A stretch of 64,000 nt of DNA from Ligustrum vulgare (taxonomy: Eukaryota; Streptophyta; Magnoliopsida; Lamiales; Oleaceae), in NCBI GenBank assembly GCA_963555705.1, contig OY743177.1:53086596-53150595 (forward strand), read 5' to 3'. The position numbers and the translations under genes are program-made. Under the pieces are notes generated by a model. The model saw only the letters and a program-made list of their open reading frames with translations. It was not told the origin of the DNA and did no database searches. This document shows, in pieces, positions 11,097 to 20,552 of this stretch (the stretch's first letter is position 1; every line of letters begins with the position of its first letter).

Positions 11097-11098
11097 CT

Positions 11099-11752
11099 TG
11101 TTGGGAATTTCGACACGTCGATTCCTACTTTACTTTTCCCACAGGATCTTTCGATGTTTTCGATGTTCAAAATAAAATAAGCAAACAAGAAAATAAATAC
11201 GAACACAGAAATTTACGTGGTTCAGCAAAATACCTACGTCCACGGACCCTCGCCAAAGCTTTTCACTATATATTAAATTGTTACAAATATATAGACTTTC
11301 ACTCACCAACCCAATCCCACAGATCACAGAGAAAATACTACAAACGAGCTTTACCGCATATAATTTCTACCCTTTGACTTATACTACAAAGAGTTACAAG
11401 AAACTTCACAATATGCTAGGCTCACAATTTTCTCTCTTTGATCACAATGTGACACTAATTAGCACTCTTCAATATGTTTGTGGTGGTGTATTTCTTCCTC
11501 TAAATCCTTCTCTATTTATAGAGAGGATTCTACATGAAATTCTCTTAGCACCAAAACATCATGATTAGTCAAAACTAATCATCATTCCAAGACATCATAA
11601 TTAGTCAAAACTAATTATCATTCAAAGACATCATAATTAGTCAAGACTAATTATCATTCAAATACCATAATTAGCTCCACAATCTTTTGTTTCAACTAGG
11701 CACTCATTATGTTTCACTAGGCACTTGATTAATTTGGGTCAAATACCCAACA
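11099..11752 (-). repeat. 5' LTR of the gag-only copia element
   Basis: 654 bp. It is longer than its partner by a short duplication of TCGATGTTT near 11150-11160. Directly flanked on its right by TSD CATTA. Confidence 0.92.
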
Positions 11753-11757
11753 CATTA

Positions 11758-12176
11758 TTGGTGAAGTATTGTAAAGTAGTCGGGGAGGACAGCAGTCGCT
11801 TAGTGAAGCCGATGTGGGAGAATTTGAGACATCATGCTACAGAATATATGTCAACTGTTTTTTCATCTTTATTTTAATTTATTTTTTGTTTTATTACTTT
11901 ATTTTATTTTTTTTAAAATCTAAACAAGTACCGTTTTTAGTTTCTTCCTTCCATCTTCATTCATACTCCAACATGTTTAATCAATATATGATCGATAAAC
12001 ATTACATAATTAAGACGAAGCAAATATTTTACAATAGCTATAGCTAGCACACTCTCAAATTAATTAAAGCAATACTAAATTGACATATATATTGACATCA
12101 TATATATTCATCCACGGAGCATGAGATATAACGCGTAAATTCTCCAGTTTTAATTTGGAGGTGGATTCAGTTTAAT
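11758..12176. other. Flank and 3' region of the glycine-rich gene
   Basis: T-rich sequence (11860-11920) and, towards 12176, the presumed 3' untranslated region of the minus-strand glycine-rich gene. The segment 11758-11840 (reading SEADVGEFET on plus) has more coding-like composition but is too short to identify. Confidence 0.4.
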
Positions 12177-12300
12177 TCAAGGTTTTGCATCCCTCAACCC
12201 ACCTGCATTTTTGCCATCTCCTGTTTTTGTATAGCTGCCCGGACCTCCAGGTCCCTTATAACCTCCATAGCCCCCACCACCAGGAGGAGCCACCACATAG
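12177..12300 (-). pseudogene. Secreted glycine-rich protein gene, C-terminal half
   Basis: The minus strand reads YVVAPPGGGGYGGYKGPG, then GGPGSYTKTGDGKNAGG and LRDAKP with TGA at 12179-12177. This is a small Gly/Tyr-rich tail like those of plant cell-wall or secreted glycine-rich proteins. It is cut at 12300 by a solo LTR with TSD CATAG. The other half, with start codon and signal peptide, is at 17489-17380 and continues in the same frame across the insertion. The intact gene would have had one exon and about 77 codons. Family assignment rests on composition and signal peptide, not on a search. Confidence 0.8.
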
Positions 12301-14779
12301 TGTTACAACCCGCTTTTGATTTTACAAGTCAAATAATTATCAACATTTATTTTTGACCAATTTAGTTCAAGTGGGGACCAATTTAATTTAGTAGGGATTT
12401 TTGAGGATCATTTAGATTAACTTATTACCATCTAGAGTTAAGGATACAATGGAAATATATATTAAGGACCAAACATGCAATTTCTATCAAAATTAAATTG
12501 TCTTGACTTTGGGAGACACACACAAACCAAACCAAACACAAACATTACCAAAGTGAGAAAGAGAGGGCTCGACAGTGAGGAGAGAAAGAGGGAATAAGAA
12601 AAATGAAAAAGAAGCAGGAGAAAGGGAGAAAAAGGGGGATTTTCACTCAACCATCATTCTCTTCTACTTGTATTCTTCATCTTCAAGAGGTAAAGCAAAT
12701 GTCCATTTATTTGACATGTAATTTTAATTTTAGGGTTTTGCTTATTGAGTTAAATGTTAGATTTTTGGATGAATTTATAGTTGGGTTGAAGATATAGAGC
12801 TAAATATTCAAATTTGGTTGAGGACATTGTGATTACACTTTAGGGTTTGTAATAATAGTGGATTAAATTTAAGATTTGAGCAAGATTAAGTTATTGGAAC
12901 CTATGTTAAATTATTTCATGCTTAGATGCTTAACTTGGTGATGTTTATTTGGAGATTAAATTACCCATGCAATTAAGTTGAAAATTTAGTCAATTACTAG
13001 TTTCTTGGAAAGGGGTTTTGATGTCAATAAGAATTCCTTTGAGATATTGGTAAAATGAAGGATATATTAGTTATAATGAAGCTATATTTCACATAAGAGA
13101 ATGTTGGTTGGATGTAATGTTGGAGGTATATGAAATTTGAAGTTATTGTATAGAATGTTATTTCATTTTGGGCATTTGTTAAATATTTGTATTTATTGGA
13201 GTTGATCCAAGGTTTTAATTTAAATTTCAGGAGGCGACACGAAGATTGGTCAGACTTATCAGCCAAATTAAATTTCTGTCACAATCTCTGTGAGTGGAGA
13301 AATTTATTCTTCCTTAAAGTTGAATTTCAATATTTAATAGCATAAATTTTCTATATGTTTCATAATTTCAATTAAGTAGGCAAGTTACAGAAATTACTAC
13401 TTTTCGCAAATAACAGTTTAGAAGCATGATTTTAGAGTTCTTTTAAAATTTCAAGTTAATCAAATTATAAATTTAGTACATTATTCTATAAAAGAATTTG
13501 TTACATGTAAATTATTATTGTGAAAAACCATCAGAAAGTAACCAGGTGATACTACCCACTCTGCACTGATGTGAATTTATTTTCACAGTGTATGACCAGA
13601 TTATTAGATTATCAAAGGTCTTTGGGACCCACTCTTGTGCACATATATGCTTTGGGCCGTGTACTAGGGTGCTTTAGCCTTTGGGACAGTCTATGCGCAT
13701 ATGACACAGTTTATCAGATTATCAGCTTATCAGATTTGAATGACTTTTCCTTGTACATCGAAAGTACTCTGTACTTGAGTAGAGCTATTCATTGGGCACA
13801 TTTTGATGTGATTCTTTTCAGTACATTATGATATATTTATTCATAGAAAAATATTTCAGCTTCTCAGTATAGTTCAACGAATTTTTAGTATTATCAGACA
13901 GTTATCACAATTTATGCCATGATTTTAGTATTTATAAATTCTCATTTCAGCTAGATGTATTTTTCAAAATAAGTTAAACATTTTCTTATGTCAATCAAAA
14001 GTTATTGTAACACCCCAAGTTCAAAAAACTTAAAACCTAGGCGTGTTAACTTTCATTCACATTATATGCGGAAATAAATCGTTTAAAAACTTCACTTTTC
14101 ATTTTCTATTCTAAAATTTTATAGAAATTTCGGCAGAGTCTCCTCTATAACTTGGATATAACCAACCTGTAGAGGGACATCACACCTACAATACATATGA
14201 AATCCTCAACCCATTCAAATCCAACATTCAACCACAATTTCAAAATTCAACTTCAACATCAATTCCCCAAACTCCTCAACAAAATAACTTGAAGTATAAA
14301 TTTATAAACTCATGAAACATGATAAAAACTAACCGCAGGGAAATACCATAACTAATTAAACTAATCTCAACCAAACAATTATCAACATAAAATGAATGAA
14401 TTAAGAAATAATTAATCATAAACTTCATTAACTTCAAATTTAACTTTATTTTTTTAAAACTTGAAGCGGTGTAGCCTGAGCCTGTCACCAAGTGCTCTCC
14501 TCGGATCACCTAACTTTCATCACCTGAAATGTTGGGGAGGGATTGGGCTGAGCTAAAGCCCAGTAAGTAAACTTTATGCATGAATGCATGCTTATGACAT
14601 GAATGCTTTAAAATTTTCATATATGTATCCCCTTTTGACTTTACTTTCCAGAACATTCAAACTTTTCAAACTTTCACTTCATTTCAAAACTTTAACTTCA
14701 TTTCCATCGTGAGCTCACTTGATGTAACTTCTAGTCAATCAGAATACAGTGGGAAATTACTTATTTGGAACCAGATTAA

Positions 14780-14885
14780 CATTCACATTTCCACCGCAAA
14801 GCGGTTTAACATTCACTTTCCCACCGCAAAGCGGTTTAACAGTCCACCGTAAACGGTTGAACATTCTGTCACAGAGCGACTAAAT
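14780..14885. repeat. Short imperfect tandem repeats (ACCGCAAAGCGG units)
   Basis: Three to four degenerate copies of a unit like CCACCGCAAAGCGGTTTAAC. Each copy contains the dyad CCGC-AAA-GCGG. It lies within the inner solo LTR. Confidence 0.75.
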
Positions 14886-16049
14886 TCGGGTACGCCGGTC
14901 CCCCGCGCCCCATTTCCCACTCGCAACTTTCATGAACTAGAAGTACACCCATTCTTTCTTTAAAAAACTTGGGATACATAACTTTTGAACAAACTTGCAC
15001 CTTGACACATTTCTTTCATTTAAAATCATTTCACTTCCCAATTTCGATGCCAATGCATGCTTGATGATGCAATGACATGATAATGTGCATGCTTGAACAT
15101 TCTTCATAATAACATATACTTTCACAAAGTAAATGAAATTCATCAAAGCAAGTAAGTTGCAAGACAGTCATTTACACATAACTTTCACATTTACATTCAA
15201 CTTTGATGAAAATAGGGGGAAGTTTACTTACCTGCGGTCCTCAGTAGTTACTTTGATTAATATGCAGGTGGAAGTCTTGGTTGCCCGCGACGTCAATGTA
15301 CCGTTTCTCCTACTTAATTTCCATTCATTAACAAAATATGACTTTTAGTGAAAAACCACGTTTAACACTCTTAAATACGGTCGAGACTTTCATGTGACTC
15401 ATAATATAACAAACACATTTAACACCACATATAATATCATACTCGCAGTAATACATTAAGTTCAAGGAAAATTTTGGAATCTTACTTATCAATTTCACAA
15501 ATCAAAGCCAAGCATTCTTATTCAAAAAAATGATCTTGAACTAAAAATTTATAACTTTGAACATAACTTCAATTTAAACTAACCTATTCCTTTTAATGTA
15601 AATGTTTACTTTTTTATACTATTATCTCAAGGTTTCAAAATTACACATGCCGTTATTATCTCAAAGTTTCAAAATTATACATGTCGTTTAAATACTCATA
15701 TACATGTACATGATCATATATACATAATTTCAGCCTCAAATTTGATATTATATCACATCAATTAAGTCAAAAATTTCATGAGTCTCAAGTCTGAAAATTT
15801 TACCTTTATCGCCAAAATTTGAATATATACATATGCCCACACCAAAATTTCAAGATATATATATATTTACATATACCTATACACATAACAATATACACAT
15901 TCCTATACATCAATACTCACACACATAACACCATTAAATCCCCAATTTAAGGTAAAATTCGAAATTCAACAGAACTAAAAATCTGAAATTTCCCAAAATT
16001 CTGAATTTATACATATATGGTGCATACATACGTTATTCACATAGAACTT

Positions 16050-16160
16050 ATATATATATATATATATATATATACATGTGTATATCAATTTATGGGTGTG
16101 TGTGTGTGTGTGTAACCGTGTGCGTGTGTGTGCGCGGTTCGTGTGTGTGTGTGTGTGTGT
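16050..16160. repeat. (TA)n and (TG)n microsatellites
   Basis: A TA run (about 16051-16073) is followed by interrupted TG runs (16096-16113 and 16141-16160) in the inner solo LTR. They probably cause the spurious frame on plus at 16078-16305. Confidence 0.9.
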
Positions 16161-17379
16161 AACGCGAAGAGGAAGGGGGAAGAGGGGGAGGGCTTACTTC
16201 CGGCGGTCGGCGACAGTGGTCGGCGACAGTGGTGAGAGTGCGAGAGAGAGGGAGTCGCCGGGTGACGTGAGAGCGAGAGGCCGAGAGAGAGGGAGTGGAG
16301 CGTGAGTGAGAGATATGAGAGTGAGGTTTTTAGGTTAGGTTTAAGTGTTTAACTTTTGGTAAATTGCAATTCAGTCCCTCAACTCTCATAAATTGGTAAT
16401 TTAGGTTCATAACTTTCAAATAAAATTCCAAAGTGTCACCAAACTTTTCTCAACTTCAATGTAATGCAATTTAGGCAACTTACTACTCAATTAAAATAGA
16501 AATGGCAAGTAACAATTAAAATAAACAATTAGACATAGAATTATACGTTAACAATTTATAAACATTTTAATTGGCACATTGATCGAGACGGCGCCCAAGT
16601 CCTTCCACTGCAAAAATTCAAAACATTGACGTAGGATTAATTAGATTTCAAATTTCAAATATCATTAACATAATTATTACGTGAAATTTAAAATTGCACG
16701 TAAAAATAAAAAGCGGTCTTACAGTTATAGTTACAAAACAAATAGTGATATTACAAAGAAATATAAATGAGAAAAACATGACTAGTTTTCAAACCCTCCA
16801 CTCACTAAGTTAAAATCTCATATTTTCGTAATATTTTTTCCTATTAGGATACTTTTGAGTTTTGAGAGGACGTTTGAAAGCCTTCCAAAGAGCCACAAGA
16901 TCATTTAGTTGTATGTTTCAAGTATTCATAATATATATCATCTTCTTTTGGGATCCATTTATATATATTTAACTCGGTCCACTCTCGAGTTATTGTTTTG
17001 TCAAGTACTTAGTTGATTTGAATGATATGTTGATGTATCTAATGTAAGTGGAATGGATGATATGTAGTAGAAACTAGATGAGCTGGCATAAGCTCTTTTG
17101 ATTTTTGATATGATGATGTGAAGGGATATGGATTCCCAGTATTTTACATTTGGTTGTTTGAGGAGTTGTTGATTTTATTACAGGGAGGTTATATCCAATA
17201 TTTAAGGGAAACTCTGTCAAAATTTTTTTAAAATCATGAGGTATTACGAGAAGTCTTATAGAATTTGAAAAGTTTCAATAGCCTTGGTGGTGGGTCCAGT
17301 ATCTAGCTGGCATTCATCATCAGCGCACGCTACATCTCGGATCCATTAGGGTGATTCGAGACAGGATCGTGTCACATAG

Positions 17380-17489
17380 CGCGGAGAGAGCTCACTTTGC
17401 AATAATTCTGTAGCTGCTACCGCTTCTGAAGTAATCAGAAGAACCACAGCAAACAAAATGCAAAAACTAATAATTGTCTTGGAAACCAT
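17380..17489 (-). pseudogene. Secreted glycine-rich protein gene, N-terminal half
   Basis: ATG at 17489-17487 opens MVSKTIISFCILFAVVLLIT, followed by SEAVA and ATELLQSELSPR. This is a short basic start, a hydrophobic core of about 18 residues and a small-residue cleavage region (likely after AVA), so a classical secretion signal. The frame runs straight into the TSD CATAG at 17375-17379 and the outer solo LTR. On the far side the frame resumes as the Gly/Tyr-rich tail at 12300. A possible TATA box lies about 65-80 bp upstream of the ATG. A MITE begins 122 bp upstream. The gene is split by about 5 kb of LTR sequence and cannot make the original protein. Confidence 0.82.
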
Positions 17490-17551
17490 TTTTCTCTCCG
17501 ATTTATGCATACTTTTTCTTAATGAATATGAATATTTTGTTGTGTCAAGTC

Positions 17552-17568
17552 TATTTATTTATATATAA
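17552..17568 (-). promoter_or_regulatory. Probable TATA box of the glycine-rich gene
   Basis: Minus strand TATATATAAATAAATAG lies about 65-80 bp upstream of the ATG, which gives a plausible 5' leader of about 35-50 bp. A pyrimidine-rich stretch on the gene's sense strand (CCCT units, complement of 17576-17600) lies just upstream, as in many plant promoters. Confidence 0.55.
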
Positions 17569-17575
17569 AAAAATA

Positions 17576-17600
17576 TGGAGGGAGGGAGGGAGGGAGAGAG
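17576..17600. repeat. (GGGA)n purine tract
   Basis: Tetranucleotide run GGAGGGAGGGAGGG followed by GAGAGA, adjacent to the MITE target site. Confidence 0.9.
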
Positions 17601-17610
17601 GTGCTATTAG

Positions 17611-18445
17611 CAGTTCGGTTCTCAAGCGCAAGAGAACCATTTAAACTTCAAAAAAAAAAAAATGTAATTTGTTGTTTTAATGTTTTGTTTGTTTAATTTT
17701 TTTATTCTACTTTTTTTTGAAAATAATTTTTTATTATTTATCTTATAATTTGGTCTTTTTGTAATGCATTATTTTGTCTTTTATTTTTTCATAATAAATT
17801 CTAACAGACGTACATGTATTGGACTTCGTCTGTTGTTTACACCAACATCGTAAATTTTGCTTGATATTCTCCAGTTCGGTTCTGATTTTAATTTCAAGTA
17901 AAAGTCAACAATCAATTTTAATCACATATTTTATGAAACTCACATTTTTTCAACCACACATTAATTATTGACTTTTACTTGAAATTAAAATCAGATTTGT
18001 TTAGTACACTGTTTGGTTTATAAACTGGTTTATGTATGATTTTGAGGTAAAAAGTAGTATTTGAAAATTAGAGAGAATGTGTTTAATTAAAAATTGGTTT
18101 GAAAAATTGTACAATTTATAAACTAATTTATTTTGGTTACCAAACGGAGGCTATCAAAACCAAATAGGAGAATATAAAAAAAAAAAAAAAAAAATTAATA
18201 TATGTACCTTTATTAGATTTTTTTATGACAAAATAAAAGATAAAAATAATGCATTACAAAAAATCAAATTATAAGATAAACAAGTAGAATAAAAAAATTA
18301 AATTAACAAACAAATTATAAGATAAAAAAAGACAAAAAATTAAACAAACAAAACATTAAAAATAAAATTAAAAAATAGCAATAGTTGAAAAGTCAATGAG
18401 CATTGCCAAGTTCTCCTGCGCTTGAAGCGGAGGAGAACCAAACTG
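17611..18445. mobile_element. Fold-back MULE-type MITE in the glycine-rich gene promoter
   Basis: A perfect 10-bp direct repeat GTGCTATTAG (17601-17610 and 18446-18455) flanks an 835-bp AT-rich element. Its ends are inverted copies, CAGTTCGGTTCTC at the left and CAGTTTGGTTCTC on the minus strand at the right, and inverted similarity extends over roughly 200-250 bp. TSD length fits Mutator-like transposition. No coding capacity is visible. The terminus CAGTTYGGTTCTC is unlike the GGGGCAGTTGCAG terminus of the palindromic MULE at 260, so it belongs to another family. Confidence 0.85.
17883..17994. repeat. Inner inverted repeat within the MITE
   Basis: TGATTTTAATTTCAAGTAAA (17883 onward) is mirrored by TTTACTTGAAATTAAAATCA (ending 17993), separated by about 55 bp. 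The element thus has one hairpin inside another. This may be a second small MITE inserted in the first, but no clear TSD was found. Confidence 0.75.
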
Positions 18446-18455
18446 GTGCTATTAG

Positions 18456-18955
18456 AGGTGAGTAGGCCTCTAACTTAAAGCTTGTATATTCAGATCATTA
18501 TCAATATGTAAAGCAAAACTTCATCCGAGATAAAAATTGCTTGCACATATATTTGACATAGGCAGCCTATATAGAAATATGGATAAATCTTCTTGACATT
18601 TAAGATGTAAAGAAACTATTATATCATACCTTACAAGATGGTTACATTTTTTACTAATTAAAAAGTATTTTTTTTAAATTCAATTAAAATAAAAGGAAAA
18701 ATATTAAAGCATGAAATTTTGTCTGAAGAAACAAAAGAGTATCGAGAAATTGTAGCAATTTCGAAGGACATATTTCACTTATAGAGAATGTGGATAAAAC
18801 TTGTCTAGGCTAAAAAATACATATAAGAAGAGGAACGAAAAACCAGAAAAACAATAAATGTATGCAATCTTAAAACTTGGTGGCACCTGGAGTAGGGCAT
18901 AACATTCCAATGATGGATACATCATACAAAATCCTTTCTTAGTTCATGTAGGAGT
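18456..18955. other. AT-rich stretch; possible gene remnant on minus at right end
   Basis: No gene is recognisable. The last 100 bp (about 18860-18955) may belong, on the minus strand, to the same transcribed sequence as 19857-20062, because the solo LTR at 18961 separates the two. Confidence 0.3.
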
Positions 18956-18960
18956 CCGTA

Positions 18961-19856
18961 TGATGAGATCCCAATCGGGGAATCTCGTCGAACAACGCGA
19001 AATAACGAAATTAAAATATAGGAAAAATTTAGATCAGATTTAAACACAAAAATAAACAAGAATACAGAAATAAATAACGGAATTAACGATAGATCGACGA
19101 TAAAATCTTGACCCGACAATCTTGACACAATGAATGACGATGCGGATTGAAGAATCAAGATTGGTGAATGCCACAAGGACTCGTCAATTTCCTTGATAAG
19201 ATTCTAATTGGAAACACCACAAATATTATCGCGAATATTTGATAAGTTCAACGCCACAAATATTTTTACAATATTTGATAAGTTGGATTTATTCTCGAAG
19301 AATACCAAAGAGACTTCTCAACCTTTCAATTGGAGAAAACTTTCTCAATTTAGATTCAATAATCTCAAAACTAAACTGTCTTTTACAATCATGAAAAGGA
19401 AATATAAATAAGAAAATTAACCTAGCCGCTAATTGGCTCAAAATAGAATTCTAATTAAGCTAAAATACTAAAATAGGCAAATAACTTAAAAACGGAAATA
19501 TAATAAAAAAACGCGAAAATCCGGAAAAATCAGGTTTACGGCCGTGACGAACACATTTACGGCCGTAAATAACTTTCTGTTTAAGACTTATGGTTGTGAC
19601 CATATTTCTTACGGTCGTAGTTATGAAATTCTGTAATTCTTCGTTTAAACCCGAGGCGAAGTTACAGCCGTGAGGATTATTCTTTACGGTCGTAATGAAG
19701 CTTCTGGTCATCAAACTTTGCTCATTTGGTTTGGCTCGATCCATTCGCCCTCTCGGCTCGACTCCATCATGAAACTTGCTCCGTTTTCCACGTAGATCGC
19801 TGTCATATTGCCGATGGCTCGACTTCGTCCTTCGATGCCTGATCCGGATCATATCA
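18961..19856 (-). mobile_element. Solo LTR of the TTACGGCCGTAA-array gypsy group (type B)
   Basis: It starts TGATGAGATCCCAATCGGGG and ends GATCCGGATCATATCA, with TSD CCGTA (18956-18960, 19857-19861). It is closely related to the partial LTR at 56494-56882 and shares CCTAGCCGCTAATT with the LTRs at 48925 and 51335 (opposite strand). Orientation is inferred from the element at 54913, where the PBS lies left of this terminus. It carries five copies of the ACGGCCGTAA-like palindrome (19535-19695). Confidence 0.9.
19535..19695. repeat. Array of TTACGGCCGTAA-like palindromes
   Basis: Five dispersed copies, two of them perfect in the ACGGCCGT core and three with one transition (for example ACGGTCGTA, ACAGCCGTG). 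Similar arrays occur in the LTRs at 48925, 51335 and 54913. Confidence 0.85.
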
Positions 19857-20062
19857 CCGTATGTATGTTAAAATAGTTGGATACCCCATTATCTGAAACA
19901 AAATCGCTTCCAAGGCCTCTTTTATCACATGAATAGTTGTCTAACATTTCGAAGCTATCCACAACAAATAAAAAATCCTCAAAATGTTTTGCCACCGGTG
20001 GAATAAAGTTGGGTGGCAGAGATAATCCTTCTAGTTTCTTTCGGATTCTTGTGAAAGTTTGA
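19857..20062 (-). CDS. Unidentified coding-like fragment interrupted by solo LTR
   Basis: The minus strand has an open stretch reading RIRKKLEGLSLPPNFIPPVA, then HFEDFLFVVDSFEMLD and DKRGLGSDFVSDNG. A plausible splice acceptor (TTTCACAAG) lies just upstream at about 20063-20070. I do not recognise the family and found no start codon in frame. It reaches the solo LTR boundary, so any gene here is broken. A second CCACCGGTGGA motif at about 20112 suggests a small local duplication. It may be chance. Confidence 0.3.
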
Positions 20063-20552
20063 ACATAATTTTTTTTTGAAGAAAAGTGTCAAACATTTTC
20101 TTTTTCTTGGGCCACCGGTGGATCCAAGTTGGGTTACTCAAGCACATGAGATGAATGGACGATGAGGATGGAGAAGACGGTGAGCATAACAATGGGGGAT
20201 TTTTTCGATTGGTTTTCTAGGGTTTGAAACGTACTAACGTTTGTATTTCTTTGTGTATATTATTAGAAGATTTAATATTTTCAATTGGTATATTTGGCTT
20301 ATTGCAAAAGATGGAAGCGCAAAATAGTCAATCAAAAGTTTCACTCTTATTCTTCATTTTTAGATATTGTAGCTATTAGATTATTTATGATTAATTGAAC
20401 ATATATCTATCTAATTTAGGGTTAACTATAGTTAAAACCTCGACTTAAATGCATTTGGTTGCAATTGGTTTGAGAAAGCAATTGGAGTTGATTAAAAGTA
20501 ATTGAACATCAACTGGGTTGCTTTTGATCAATCTATATTTCTATATTATATA

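Larger units (their letters stand above)
9270..11752 (-). mobile_element. Gag-only copia-type LTR retrotransposon (TR-GAG-like)
   Basis: A complete but non-autonomous element on the minus strand, flanked by TSD CATTA (9265-9269 and 11753-11757). The LTRs are 9270-9914 and 11099-11752, both TGTTGGG...CCCAACA. Read on the minus strand the order is 5' LTR, Met-tRNA PBS (11096-11085), gag (11048-10269), a 350-bp remnant, PPT (9925-9915) and 3' LTR. The internal region is only 1184 bp. No protease, integrase, reverse transcriptase or RNase H motif is present. It matches the architecture called TR-GAG in plants, which needs pol supplied in trans. The LTRs differ by about 8 substitutions plus a 9-bp duplication, so the insertion is recent. 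Confidence 0.93.
14006..16723. mobile_element. Inner solo LTR nested in the outer solo LTR
   Basis: It starts TGTAACACCCCAAG at 14006 and ends GCGGTCTTACA at 16723, flanked by TSD GTTAT (14001-14005, 16724-16728). It is 2.7 kb, with long-LTR features such as GAGCTAAAGCCCAGTAAG near 14550. There is no internal coding region. It is younger than the outer solo LTR because it interrupts it. Confidence 0.9.
12301..17374. mobile_element. Outer solo LTR (Ty3/gypsy type) inserted in the glycine-rich gene
   Basis: It starts TGTTACAACCCGC at 12301 and ends GGATCGTGTCA at 17374, with TSD CATAG at 12296-12300 and 17375-17379. Removing the nested solo LTR (14006-16723 plus one TSD copy) leaves about 2.35 kb. 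Features typical of long gypsy LTRs are a stretch resembling a 5' leader (about 12480-12690, with GAGAGAAAGAGGG and a possible CAAGAG/GTAAAG splice donor) and the tail segment ending near TACATCTCGG. No PBS, PPT or internal region flanks it, so it is a solo LTR left by LTR-LTR recombination. Confidence 0.88.

Noticed and set aside
16078..16305. Cys/Val-rich 75-codon frame
   Set aside because: Translation of TG microsatellite and purine repeats within a solo LTR.
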